Source of the DNA: Casuarius casuarius
Lineage: Eukaryota; Chordata; Aves; Casuariiformes; Casuariidae
Reading direction: 5' to 3'
Length of the DNA stretch: 64,000 nucleotides
Assembly (NCBI GenBank): GCA_003342895.1
Contig: PTFA01000416.1
Location: forward strand, 128,106 to 192,105
Below the pieces are notes generated by a model. The model was not told the origin of the DNA, did not search any database, and worked only from the letters and a program-made list of their open reading frames with translations. Made by a program: the position numbers and the translations under genes. Of the stretch, positions 11,863-23,572 are shown piece after piece. Within the stretch, counting starts at the first letter, position 1; each line of letters starts with the position of its first letter.

Positions 11863-11953
11863 ACTGGACTCACTCAATGGGGAACAGGTCCCAGATCCAA
11901 TTTCAGGGAAAGACTGACAGACTTGTGACTCACTTGCTTTATCTGTGGATTCT
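11863..11953 (-). pseudogene. A2M-like exon remnant: FPETWIWDL segment
   Basis: Reads ESQVCQSFPE then, after a small deletion near 11902, WIWDLFPIE followed by TGA. The family sequence is TVRKYFPETWIWDL. Acceptor CCTCAG and donor GTAAGT remain. Confidence 0.87.
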
Positions 11954-12192
11954 CTGAGGAGAAGGAAAGCTATGGGTACTCCGGGAACTGAACACAAGTA
12001 ATATCCAATGTTAGGCAGCTCGTCATTGAGAGGACATGGAGAGGGAAAGAAGAGGTCATGGCAGACCACCCCCTTTGTCAGAGATAGCCATGAGACAGAT
12101 TACAACAGTTAATAGAGTAGAAAGAAATTTTATAGATGAGAAAAGCCAAAGTTCTCGGAAAACTCCCCAAAAGAAAACAGGGAGTTCCTCAC

Positions 12193-12256
12193 CATTAAAT
12201 ATGCAATCCACTGGCTTCTTTATCTTGCCATTTGACAGAATTTTCAGTCCCATGTT
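12193..12256 (-). pseudogene. A2M-like exon remnant: MGLKILSNGKIKKPVDC
   Basis: A 64-nt open exon between acceptor TACAG and donor GTGAGG, reading NMGLKILSNGKIKKPVDC (family DMGLKxFTNSKIRKPxxC). In the family this lies just before or at the bait region. No bait-region exon was recognised between here and 11953. Confidence 0.93.
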
Positions 12257-15067
12257 CTGTATTGTACCTGGGCTTTAAAAAACAAAACAAACAAAACATA
12301 GGAGAGGAAGAATTCTACATTTCCATATATCTCTGCTTGGTACATTACTACAGCTATTCCCGTTCCCTCCATTTTCTTAGGCAGCCTTCAGCTCTTTTCC
12401 TCTCCTTCCCCCAGTCCCTCCTGAGGTCTTTTCATACAGGTCCCGGAAGCCAGAGCAAGAACAATGACTTCACAGTGTGGCTATCTGTCTCATTTGCTGT
12501 CATCTGTGCGAGTGGCAGACAGCCCAAGAGCCAGTCTGATTGACTAGCCAATAGCAGTAGCTTGTATTAGCTGCATGGAGCAAGCCACAAGGCACAGTTT
12601 ATGTTCCAATTCTGATGCTAAAATGAAAGCTGAACTCTTCAAGATCTAGACGACTCATTAGTGTTAGTTGTGGAGGTTTTTTTAAAACTTGGAAGAAAAA
12701 AACAAAACAGTTCCCAGCTCTTCTTGCAACTGCAGGACTCAAGACTCAGTATGCAAACTTGCAGGCTCAAATTCAATCCTAAGGGCTACTCCGCTATGTT
12801 CACTGGAATTGTTTTAGAGATTAATTTGCTCCAGACAACTAAGACAAAATGCATCTGACAGCTTTTATTGCTAGCAGCAAAGCATGAGCCAACTGGATGC
12901 AATTTTGGTTTATCTCTAGTGAATATGGAATGACTGAAGCAATGTTAATAGAAATTATCTGAAGAACAGGCTCTCCAGCACTAACAGCTTCCCTAGCTCT
13001 TCCAGACAGCTCTCCCTCACTGTACGTGCTACACAACTTCTCAGCTGAAGAACAGCTTGCAGGAACCTACCTTGAGGAAACTAAAGAAGTCAGCTGGTTG
13101 ATTAAATCACATGATAGGATATCTTCTGCATTCTAGGGGCAGAGGATCGATGACACATATTGGAAATGACCTCATTCCTGGTAGAGAACAGTCAATGTTC
13201 TCATTGACTTCATAGGGATAACCCCTATTTTGGGAGAAGAACATACCATGCACCTGCAGAATCACGCACAAAGGCCAAGAAAATCAAACAAAAGGCTCAC
13301 ACTAGAGGCAAGACATGAGCCTCTCAACCACCACCCCACAGATTCAGCTTTATGTTCTAAAGTCTTTCAAACACCAGCACCCCATCATTTACTGCCACCT
13401 CAAAATTTGAATGGGTCATTCTTTAATCAAGATCAGCAGTTTTTAAAGGGCAGAATTTTAGTGTCTTCTAATCACATTTCAGTAGATTTGCCAAAGGGAT
13501 CAAAGTCTGTGCAAATCCAGAGTTTTTGCCTCTTGCCCTCGGCAAAAGTTTTTTAAACTACTGACTAAAATACTGAGGTCTCTAAGATATAAAGTATCTT
13601 TTAATTCTATAAAATTTGATTAAGATGTCAGCAGTTATAAAGAAAAGAGAGACTAGACTGCATATCTGCCACTGAAGAGGAGTATGCTGTGTAAGATCAG
13701 CAGTGATCTGCTCTGTATGGCTGCTACGTGGCCAGTCAGTCAGTAGATGAGTATTGGTTAGTAGAGAGCAAACAAATAGTTCTCAGCCAGCCAGAATACA
13801 CACTGCTTCTTGCCATAGCTATAAGTACAGAGGCACAGGAAGCAGATTATAAGGCTAAGGAAACAGGATACTTGGACAGGGGAGGTTACAATGAAGGAGA
13901 AAGGTGTAGACATGTAAGATACAAATCCCTAAAGAAGTCAAGCTGTCTTAGTTTTTGCTGGTTTTAGAACAGGTTGGTTTTAAAAAAAGCCTTTTTAAAA
14001 GTCTGTTTAAAATCATAACAGACATATGTTGAATTCTAAATAATCTTTTAGAATACTGTCAAGTAGTTAAAGTTAAAAATGAATAAAGCCCTACATATTT
14101 CCTGCAGTGTTTTAAAGATCAAACTTCTAAGCAAGCAGAAGTCATTAGCAAAACTCCAGAAAACAGTTTACGAAGGTGTAGAGCCACTTTCTGACAAGAA
14201 CGGTCTGTTCATGTCACCACAGAATATTTCCTTTTTTTCTCAGTTTATTCAACTGGTTCAAAGTAGTGACTAGTTTATTCAAACTGAAAGAGGCTTTGGG
14301 GACTGGAAAAGCAATAAAATTGTTTTTCCCATCCACATCTTGAAATAGGAATTAGTGGTGACGAGATAAGCTCCATGATTTCTGAAACACTAAGGAACAC
14401 AGTGACCAGAAAAAGAAAAAAAAGATCAGTTAATTATTTTTTCAGAGATAAGTCTTTCTTTGTTTAAATTGAATCCATGTAAATGTCAAATGTGTTTAGA
14501 CAAACTTACTTTTTATGAATGCAAAACATCTAAGGTAGCTTTATTTAATGACAAATTGTAAGTGCTGAGGGATTTGTGCATTAACTGAATTCTAGCTTCC
14601 ATTAAGCTGTACTGGAATGCATTGAGAAACAAAAACTGACACTTATCTTGTTATTTTCTCATCATGAAAAAGTGATAAAAGTGAAGAATCTGAACAAAAT
14701 ACTAATCTAACAGGGTGAATGTGATGAAATGTGCACAGCCATAACACACATCTGAATAGCAAAAATAGTAAAAAATGCAAAGTAAAATATATTTTCTCAA
14801 TGTATACTGGTTACTAGCGCAAAAGAATATGAAAGAGTTTAAATAAAGGCTTCTTATTTGTTCATTTCAATATATTCAAAGAAATGATTTGCAGCACTTC
14901 AAATGGCATCAGTTCATCTCAGAGGCATTGCAGTTCCAACCCTGGCTCTTTTCCCAGCCCAGACACCTGTTCATTAGTCAGCTCAGCTCCTTCTACAGCT
15001 CCATGCAGTTTTTCTGTCTTTTCTCCCTGTCTTGCTGTCTCACCACCACTCACACCCAGCCACTCAC
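12257..15067. other. Long pseudogene intron or lost-exon interval
   Basis: The family has an exon here encoding the segment that ends with a cysteine-rich stretch (DCINRHN in human). I did not find it. The interval is AT-rich, with no recognisable repeat apart from short homopolymers. Confidence 0.5.
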
Positions 15068-15216
15068 ACTCCTGTTGGACAGCTCATTTCTGGCCTTGGG
15101 AGCAGCACGGTCTGGTCCACAGCACGCACAGCACAGAGTGAGTGGAGAGCTGCCTCCATCTGGAAATTCTCTGCTGCCTCTGGCAGATCTTGCTGTTGGG
15201 AGAAGCCCAGGGTGAC
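15068..15216 (-). pseudogene. A2M-like exon remnant: CAVRAVDQTVLL
   Basis: A 149-nt open exon between acceptor TGTAG and donor GTGAGT, reading VTLGFSQQQDLPEAAENFQM and then SLCAVRAVDQTVLLPRPEM. This is the strongly conserved CALRAVDQSVLL region of macroglobulin domain 6. Confidence 0.96.
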
Positions 15217-15424
15217 CTACAGCAGCAGATTCCAACAGGGAAAAAGACAGTCAGTGGCCTGAGAGCAAACAGGTGGGAAAAAAAGAATGCATTAGAAAGA
15301 GAACCAGTCAGAGGAAAGGTAATGGTCTGGCTGTAGTTCCTCCAGTGCTTCAGCTGAGCTCTCTGTGCTACACCAATGATAAAATGTCTGTCCCATTCTT
15401 TCCTCTCCTTTCAGCACCTCTTAC

Positions 15425-15542
15425 CCTGCTTCAGTGTAAGCCTCACCTCCTCTGTCAAGGAACATGGTGTAAACCATTAGTGAGTGGTTGGGAGTAGAGT
15501 GAGAGAAGAAGGTGAGATGGCTGGAGAAAGAGCCCTTCAGAC
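15425..15542 (-). pseudogene. A2M-like exon remnant: macroglobulin domain 5
   Basis: Starts after TTCCCAG with GLKGSFSSHLTFFSHSTPNH then SLMVYTMFLDRGGEA. It aligns with family KGHFSISIPVKSD...LLIYAVLPTGD. Donor GTAAGA. Confidence 0.85.
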
Positions 15543-15727
15543 CTGGGAAAATGGAAGAGTAAGTGAGTGTCTGCGAATGAGATCTAACTCTATTCCCTCC
15601 TAAAGACAGAGTCTTTCCACTACCCACTGAGACATGCCTTCCTCAGTTATCTCCTCTAATTTTGAGTTGTTCCCTGCATTCAAAGGGCCCAGCCTACTTT
15701 ACTTTGGAAGTGAACTTTAGGACTTAC

Positions 15728-15791
15728 CAATGTCCTTCTTGATATCAATGTGTTTTTGACCATCCACAATAAGCCTGCCATTCCCCACCAC
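15728..15791 (-). pseudogene. A2M-like 64-nt exon remnant
   Basis: A 64-nt open exon flanked by acceptor TTCTAG and donor GTAAGT, reading VVGNGRLIVDGQKHIDIKKD. It matches family MAKGGIVRTGTHGLLVKQED in position and phase. Confidence 0.87.
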
Positions 15792-16207
15792 CTAGAAAAG
15801 TAGCACAGGAGGTGTTCAGTTGAAACCTCCCCTCTCAAACTCTTCCACATCCCTTCACAATCTGCTAGTGCTGGACAAGATTCAGTGAAATCAGGCAACA
15901 GGAACTGAAGCATCAGGGAAGAACACCTGTGGATATTTACAAAATTAGTTCAAAGGTCACATCAAGTTACTATGGCTAGGAGAAAAGCAGAATCAATAGT
16001 GGAAGAGGGGTAGAGGGATGCTGCAAAACCAGAGAAGAGTTGACTATACCTAATGATTGTCTTCAGGGCTGTCTGGGTTAAGCACAGACCATGAAAGCTA
16101 CAATCAAGACCAGTTTTACCACTGCCCACAATGGCTTGACTTCAGCCCCCACTGCCTCACTCCAACATACACACATACTCCACCCACTATGCCCACAGGG
16201 TGCTCAC

Positions 16208-16354
16208 AGAAAAGGAGAAGAGGATTTCTTCATCCTTTCCCAGGTCCACAGGGTCAGTACCGCAATCCACCCAGACTTCCTGCTCCCAGGCACAGGCAAG
16301 CACCCCAAGCAGCACCCTGACTTTGAGGTAACTTCTGGTGCTGCCATAGTATGG
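16208..16354 (-). pseudogene. A2M-like exon remnant: macroglobulin domain 5 start
   Basis: Acceptor CTGCAG, donor GTGAGC, 147 nt. It contains EQEVWVDCGTDPVDLGKDEE, which resembles the family pattern CGxxQxVxVxYIL followed by a lysine-rich turn. The first half matches less well. Confidence 0.75.
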
Positions 16355-17788
16355 CTGCAGATGTAAATAGCCATTCCAATAAAATAGGCTGTTTGTCCTC
16401 AGCTTATACACAGGTTCCTCATTTACAAATTTCCCCTGAAAGGGAAATAAAGGCAGAAATATAGCTATTCACAGAGTGTCATGGTTTCAGATGTGATATG
16501 CATGCATTCAACCCTTTGTTGAGTGTTATCAGAGTGGTTCACACATAATACACAACCTCTTATGCTGCAAAAGCTGCCCGTCAGATTAAGCAGAAGTCCT
16601 GTGCTAAGGTGTACATAGATCAGTCATATCCAAAAATTCCAGAGCACTATGGGACCCTAGGACAATATAGATCCCAGATCTGGTAGGCCATGTTCCCAAA
16701 GAAAAATCTGACAGTAAGGGTGAGACTCATCTCAGCTACCACCACCTTTAATCTTTTTCATCTGAGCTAATCCTTCAGTTTCCCCTTATAATCAGTGGAG
16801 AGAGACACACACAGAGCACTTCTAGGGTGAGATGTCTGAAGATAACCCTCTAGAACTAGTCAGATGCACAATATCGAGTGGCTGCTTATCTTTCTGCATT
16901 AACTCTAAAGGGAATCCAAAGTAACTAGGCCAGATATAAGTTCATACATTATACACTTCTAAAATATATTAGATCTCCTCTCCCTGAGTATCTAATATTA
17001 ATTATATAATTATGTTATAAATATATGTTATAATATTATGTATACAGCAACAGATAAATATCCACGATATCCTTTATTTATTTATATTTTCTTTACAATT
17101 TCTTCCACAGCCTGTGGTATTAGTCATTTTCAGAGGCAGCTGTCAGAGACCAGCAAGACCTGAAAAGTCCTACATTCTGCATTCTGCCGCACACTTTAAC
17201 ATCCCAATATGAAAATTCACCAGGCTGGGTTACAGAATTCATAAAGCAAGTATATCAACAGCTAGATGAATACCAACAAGTGGAAGTCTTCAACTAAGCC
17301 ATTTCTTTCTAAATATTCACAGCCTGAGAAACAGACCCGTAGATATGTCTGGAGTCCAACAAGACCAGCCTGTTTAACTATGCAGAGGCAATTCTTGTCT
17401 GATAAAACTTCAGCAGTGCCTCTGTATAGGGATGAAACTAAATCACCCAGCTGGACTGAAGAAATCCAGAAAAAAATCTGTGATTTGGGCACTCTCACAA
17501 GAAAACACAGATCTCACCATGGAGTGGTAAAGACACACCAAGAGAAAAAAAACAGATTTGTCTCAAACAATTTTTTTAACTGCAGGGGCTATGAAAATAC
17601 AAGTCATAGAAACCACACTGTGCTAGACTTCCCTCCTCAGAACTCTTTCAGGGCACAGAGAGAAGAAAACTGCACCAGCTCCATTCTAAGTAAGAGACTC
17701 TTGAGATCTTCCTAAAAAGAAAATGGAGCCTATGAGGTAGAGCAAAAGGAATCCTGACTTTAAACAGCGATAGAAGACAAGAGCTCAC

Positions 17789-17893
17789 CTCCAGAAAGAC
17801 CTCACTACTATTCCAGACAGCTGTATCCAGAGTGAACATAGCTATGCCAGTACTATTGGTGATGAGAATGTTTGGACTGTGTGCTCTCAGTCT
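17789..17893 (-). pseudogene. A2M-like exon remnant: macroglobulin domain 4, 3' half
   Basis: Reads SPNILITNSTGIAMFTLDT then AVWNSSEVFLE before donor GTGAGC. The family pattern is ATTDEHGLVQFSINTTNVMGTSLTV. The 5' half (VRLVDGKGVPIPN in human) is not recognisable, so it is either deleted or too decayed. Confidence 0.82.
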
Positions 17894-18220
17894 CTGTGGG
17901 TGAAGTAATTGCTTATTTCTTCAGTTTCATTCCATCTTGGCCTGTGGCTCTGAACTATAGGAAAAAGCATAGGAGGATAATGCACAACTTCCACAAAGAA
18001 AACCTGCTCTTAAGAGGAGTCTGAGAGGAGACAGCCTCTCAGGCAATTTGTCCTTCCTGCCCCACCTGAAAACTGGGACAAGGCTCCAAACAGGCAGAAA
18101 GCATCTCCCATGAGACATAGGAGGCTTTTCAAGTCTATTGCAGCCTCTCACATCCTTGTCCCTTCATAGCAGCATTAAAAAGAACTCTGGACTTCAGAAT
18201 ATACCAAAGGTCCTGCTTAT

Positions 18221-18330
18221 CTTCCCACTGTAAGGGTACTCTGGATGATAGTAATAGTCTGAATCCTCAAAGCGTATTGAACCAGCTTGCTCAGACATAA
18301 GGGCAATGTGGGTAGCACTTACTTTCACAC
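18221..18330 (-). pseudogene. A2M-like exon remnant: IRFEDSDYYYHPEYPYSGK
   Basis: A 110-nt open exon after acceptor TTGAAG, reading GVKVSATHIALMSEQAG and IRFEDSDYYYHPEYPYSGK, comparable to family KLSFVKVDSHFRQGIPFFGQ. The donor reads ATAAGC instead of GTAAGC at 18220..18219. Confidence 0.88.
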
Positions 18331-18696
18331 CTTCAAAAAAAAGACAAGATACACAATGAGGCAGAGAACCAACAGAAGAGCATGCCTTGTTCTGATCCCA
18401 TTATGTCATCTGATCTAGCCAGAAATAGGAAGGTGCTCATGACCTCTTATATGTAACCTCTGCCTTGAGAGGTGTGTATGTGTGTGCAGTGGGAGGTTGG
18501 GAGAGCATCAGGACAATGTGTAAAGGTCCCTTACTAAGAAGAAGAATCAAAGTGGACTGTCCTGTGGCAAGAAAAAGACGTTATGAAAAAAAATTCCTCA
18601 TCCAGCAAAACCACTCACAGCTCCAAAAGAACATCTCCCCCCCAGTCACTCTTCAGACACATACACATTCAGTACAGCATAGACCTGAGCACTTAC

Positions 18697-18794
18697 CTGT
18701 GCCAGCGTCCACCAGTGTGGCTACCACATCTAGGCTACAGCAATACTGATAGTTGATGAGGTTGAAGAACGATGTGTTTGGAGAAACAACCAGT
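18697..18794 (-). pseudogene. A2M-like exon remnant: macroglobulin domain 3 end
   Basis: Reads TGCFSKH, then after a one-base shift near 18772 SFFNLINYQYCCSLDVVATL and VDAGT before donor GTAAGT. The family pattern is HGCFYQQVKTKVFQLK...EAQIQEEGT. Confidence 0.82.
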
Positions 18795-19153
18795 CTTATC
18801 AGTACGGAAAGCAGGCAACGGGAACTCATGAGCTGAGCTGAGAGATGAGCTCATACCCAGCAACCAGGAGGAAAAGTGACAGCTGGGCTGTGGCCCAGTT
18901 AGAGCACAGCACAGTCAGGACCAGGATGCATGGTCTCTAAAGTACTGCAGGAAGTGGGTCCGCTTCTCAGGAGGAGCCATTCTTCCTCCCATAGACCCCA
19001 GGATAGTGCTGCATACCAGGGCATTTCTGAAAGTGCCAAGTATTCCTGTTAGTTTCTGTATCTCAGCCTTTTGCCCTGCCCTGCCCTGACATTGGTTTCA
19101 CTTCTCTCAGCTGCTTCTACCTCTTCATTAAGTGTTCCCTGTCCCCTTCTCAC

Positions 19154-19265
19154 CTGGCCTGTGTATTTCTGACAGATATCTGTGTAATTCAACCCTATCA
19201 CGTTTATATACCAAGCACTGGTTTTCTGACACACGGACCCTTGGGCAGATCTCCCATATACATAG
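19154..19265 (-). pseudogene. A2M-like exon remnant: YVYGRSAQG
   Basis: A 112-nt exon between acceptor TACCAG and donor GTGAGA, reading YVYGRSAQGSVCQKTSAWY and ending DICQKYTGQ. Family YTYGKPVPGHVTVSICRKY...FCEKFSGQ; a few residues are missing after SV. Confidence 0.9.
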
Positions 19266-19698
19266 CTGGTAGAGAAGGAACAACAAAAATAAGACATGAA
19301 AATAAGGCAATAGACTAAAGAGACCGTGGTGTGAGTGCCATAGACACAAGCTGATATTTCACCTTCACAGCTCTGCCAACACCCTTCACTTCTGCCCTGT
19401 TAGCCCAGCCCTGGGCTCCCACATAGCTAATTGCCCTGCAATACAACACATCATTTCTACCATGCACTCTAAATAAGGAAAGCCCTTACCGTTGTTGGGA
19501 AGCTGCAGAACAGATCAGTGTTCACAAGGAGCAGAACACCAAAGAATGTTCTGCTAGCCTCCTAAAACCTCCACAGGAATTCAGATTCCCACAAACCACA
19601 ACCTAAACCAGCTCCCTTTTAAAGAGAGAAACATTTGCTGATGAATTCTCCCGCTCCTACCATACTCCAAGCATAGCCAAGGCTTATTCAAAACATAC

Positions 19699-19783
19699 CT
19701 GCCACAGATCCTCAGTGAAAAAGTTGGATCCAGTATGAAGACCTGCCTGGGCTCAGTAACAGTTACTTCAAAAGTAGGCAACA
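19699..19783 (-). pseudogene. A2M-like 85-nt exon remnant: LPTFEVTVTEP
   Basis: An 85-nt open exon between acceptor GTCCAG and donor GTATGT, reading LPTFEVTVTEPRQVFI then LDPTFSLRICG. It matches family LPKFEVQVTVPKIITI...VSVCG. Confidence 0.96.
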
Positions 19784-20033
19784 CTGGACAAAGTGGCATG
19801 ATAGGTGAAGTTACACACAGCAGTAACTCGGTGACTATCACCCCAGTAACAACACATGTCTGTGTGTGGAAAAGGATGCAGCAAGGACTGGAGACATCTC
19901 CTGAGTCTGGCATTAGGTCATGGGATCTGCACCAGCAAGGAAAAGACTCTCTCATGCTGGGGTTTCTGTTGGACGGCCACGAAGAAATGAGTTTCCTCTG
20001 TCTCCTGCACTTACACCCATTTTTCTTCCATAC

Positions 20034-20193
20034 TGTTTTCAGCCACACTGAAGGTGCTGTAGGTATCCCTACTGACCATGCTGATGATATATACTCTCAG
20101 GGCTAGTTCAGCTGCCAGCTGGAAGGAGAGCTGGGCAATGCCTTGCTCTAGTTTCACATTAAGCCACTGGCCAATCCAGTTACTATCATGATC
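20034..20193 (-). pseudogene. A2M-like exon remnant: macroglobulin domain 2
   Basis: Starts after AAGCAG with DHDSNWIGQWLNVKLEQGIA and continues QLSFQLAAELALRVYIISM, ending STFSVAE. Family [29 protein letters not shown]. The frame is open; the 3' splice boundary is ambiguous (GTATGG). Confidence 0.94.
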
Positions 20194-20920
20194 CTGCTTC
20201 CACAGACAGAATCATTGACCATCCTTCCAGTCCTACCTCACTCCCCATCCATTCTCTCTGTCCCGCTCCTAGAGAGAGGAGGGCTGTGGGTGCTTTACAG
20301 GCTGGTTCTCTACAATGCCATATACTTGACCAAAGTTGCAGTACCAGTCTATCACAGCAGAACTGTTCCAGAGGCATCAGGATGCCCAGGGATGATTTCA
20401 GCCTTCCCACTGGAGTGGAGAGCTGGCTTCCATCACATTTCCAGCCTCTCTCAGACCTGAGACTAGAAGAACAAAAGCTGCTAGTGCCTATCACTATTGG
20501 TTCTGTGTCACTGCCTTATCCTTTCCCAAGGATCAGAGAGGACTGAATTCTGCTTTATTCCTCCCCCCACACAAGGGCCAGTGTTCCTCTCTGCAGAAAA
20601 AAACCCACCACAGAGATTCCTCTGGGCAGTGGGATGGAGGAGAGCTGGAGAAGCAGTATCCCTGCAGGTTCATCTGCTACATGGAAGATGGTGTCTTTTC
20701 CCCAGCCCATTCTGCTCCAAGACAGCAGAAGGATGAGACCTCTGGGTGACCCTCCACAAGACTACTGCCTTACACTTCAACAGATCCTAGTTTCCAGCAG
20801 ACAGTTTGCCATCCTGGCTAGGTGAGCCACCGCCCACTGCAGACATGCAAAACAGCTCTGTCTCATCCTCTAATCTGGAGTACAAATAATGGAAAACGAA
20901 GGCATCTCATAGTTACTCAC

Positions 20921-20941
20921 CCTCAGCTCCACCAGCAGGTA
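20921..20941 (-). pseudogene. A2M-like 21-nt micro-exon remnant
   Basis: TTCTAG and GTGAGT bracket exactly 21 nt reading YLLVELR. The smallest human A2M exon is 21 nt and encodes the LVYIQ strand at this place, so size, order and splice signals agree. Confidence 0.8.
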
Positions 20942-23420
20942 CTAGAAATAAAAAACAAACAAGTTTCTCATTAACTCCTTGAAACCTTTTTATGTAATAC
21001 AGTGTGGCATAAGGACCCAGATGCAATTACTGTAACAATCAAACCCTCACAGTCATGCTGATTCAGATAACCCTTCACACACCTCAGGAGGATGAAAAAC
21101 ATCCAGTTAAGAACCATTTCCTCAAAATCTCCCACCATCATCCTTTATCTTCCACTAGCTTGCAGAGGACACCTGGCATCCACAGGGCCTGTCTGCAAGG
21201 TTAGCTCAAACGGCGTTCTTCCATTTTGCTGGCAGGCACTCCATGTTATTTTATGCAAATAAATCTCAAACTGTTTTCTTGGAACTCAGTTGATACCCTG
21301 GAGTGGCTCTTAGGGTCAAAAAGGAAGGAGGTGTGCTGGAGTGCAGTAGCATAAGGTCAGGGGCTGGCAGTTCTTGCAAGCCATCCACTTCTGGTTTAGA
21401 ACTGGTTCTGAGCTGGGTTATATCCAGGGGCAAGTTTACAGAAGAGATCTGAGTCTTTACTCAGGTTTGATTATGAATTCCTGCTGCCACTCAGGAATGC
21501 TGGATTTGTGGTTCCTAAAGAATAAAATGCCCTGCCTGAGATCAAAAGCAGAGAGCTGCATCCCTAACACGTCATCTTATGTAAACCCAGTTTAAATCTC
21601 CTGTTTACTCCTCATTACTATCCTCTCCACCCTTTCTCCTTTACATTCCTCACCTCATCATTCAACAGGACAAAATTGCTGTTCAGACTGACAATTCAAA
21701 ACTGTACTGCAATGGGAGAAAGCAAGTAAGATATTTGTGAGCATAACCATCAGGAACAAAGTCAGGCCCTTCCACCCTCACCCAGGATGTAGTCCAAAAT
21801 TGAGGTATCTTTTCATGACATTCCCTTAGGCATCGTGCCTTATTTCTTGTAAGATCTGAGGACATAACATGTTCCTGAGGATATAGATTGGGAAAAAAAT
21901 GTAGAGAAAGGAGAATATGAATCTAAGAGAGACTCTGAAGGAGAAAGGGAAGTGCTGAAATGTCCCACTCTGTTGCAGGTGATCCTTAAGAAATGAACTT
22001 ACTAACAGCTTGAAAGAGCTGAGAGATTGGATCGCAGCATTGCAAGGAAGGTGTTAAACCAGTGCTATGAGGACTGGCTTATTGCCCAGGACCATGTAAG
22101 GAGAACCACTTCCTTTGAAAAGGCTCTAACTCAGCTACAACCCATGCAACCTCTCAAAAAGTTAGCTGGAAAAAGATTGTTGCAAATAAATCAAGCTTTG
22201 AATAAATCATGTATAATGGCCAATACAAGGTATCAAAATAAGGTTTGCACACACTGTCAAAGATGCAGCCCATACCTATTTGTGCAGTCATCTTCACAAA
22301 ATCAAGTACAGATATTGATTAGCTACCATAGGTCTGTGCACATACATGTGGATGTTCTTGCAAATACCTGCATGAACATATCAAGGCAGACAAGTCCACA
22401 GGTACATATGGAAAAACTATAACTAGGCACAGTTCTGTACACAAAATTAGTCCTGATTAGAGGAAATTTTAAGTTGACTAGGCACTGTTAATTCTTACAG
22501 GCCTTGCTCAAATCTTCCAAAGGCCCTTCTAGTGCAAGCACAAAGGAACCATCTGAAATATCTTTTACTTCGGCTTATCTATCTTTCAAAGCCATGGTAA
22601 TCATTCAACAAATAATGATAACACATTTTGTTGCAAAAGGAATAAAAGACATAAGGTCTTCCAAAAAGATGCTAATCAAATATTTATTTCAATAATAGAA
22701 TCATGCCACCTTCAGAGGAGAGAGTGTGGGTGTGTAATTTTCCAATAATTATAATTAGAGTAAACTGCATGCATTAAGTGTAGTTGGGAGTGTTGATTGC
22801 TGAAGAGGTAATTCTGGATAAGCCAGGCATTATTGAAGTACTGGACAGTATATAAAAAAAAAAAGATACACCAGCTACAAATAGAAGAGCTTTCTGGACT
22901 TGATGTAACAAGGAAGATATTCTTTGACAAAAATGATTTAGGGAGCTTGAACACAACTAAAAAATATAAGATGAAGGTCTTCTGATAGGTGACAAACAGT
23001 TGCCAGGTAGGTTCCCAGCATTTCTAAAAAAGGTGAGAGTGCATCATGGCATTTGAAATCTAGGGCAACAAAGGTGGTGACTTCATTAAGGTTCTTGGCC
23101 ATTCCTTGATGGAACTTTTGTAGATACTCAGGATGATGTTTCCTGGAGCCCACTTAAGATCAGTGCTTATAAACCTAACAAGTCTGCATCGGGGAAATTG
23201 TAGAGTGGGATGGTACGATTTTTCAGAAACAAGCCTTCAGTAGCAGTAAAGTATGAACTGGCAACCAAGTGTGATTTCTTTACTCAAATCCAGGGCCAAG
23301 GCAATTATTATAGCAGCTGGGCAATCGAAATCACAAGTCTCTATGTTGATGTAGTGAGGATTTGCACACCACCAGGAACACCCTTTCAACCCTCCCCACA
23401 GCTTATCTATATAGGCTTAC
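20942..23420. other. Pseudogene intron region lacking the VxFRVVSLD exon
   Basis: The family exon that follows FVQTDKPIYKPGQ was searched for by eye on the minus strand and not found. The interval is AT-rich, with no recognised repeat. Confidence 0.45.
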
Positions 23421-23572
23421 CTTGTTGTCCTGGCACATAAATGGGTATCAGTTTGCACAAAATGCTGCTATCAATGTTCTGGACAAAGATCTTCTTCTCA
23501 TCTATCGTGTCCTTAACTACAGACAGGTGGATGATCACAACTTCCTTATTGCCTCTTGCAGTGGAGGGACCT
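23421..23572 (-). pseudogene. A2M-like exon remnant with FVQTD motif
   Basis: A 152-nt exon between acceptor CCACAG and donor GTAAGC. It reads GNKEVVIIHLSVVKDTIDEK, then FVQTD in one frame and PIYVPGQQ in another. The hallmark is FVQTDKPIYKPGQ; a two-base loss near 23445 removes K and shifts the frame. Confidence 0.93.

Noticed and set aside
15050..15235. Minus-strand 61-codon frame starting MESAAVGHPGL
   Set aside because: It is an off-frame reading of the A2M-like exon 15068..15216, whose real frame carries CAVRAVDQTVLL.
7774..18220. AT-AC (U12-type) introns explaining the AT donors
   Set aside because: The sequences ATAAGC, ATGAG and ATTTG do not fit the U12 donor ATATCC, and AG acceptors are still used.
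22027..22422. A 131-codon plus-strand open frame
   Set aside because: Composition and content match no known protein; it lies in a pseudogene intron and has no splice or promoter context.
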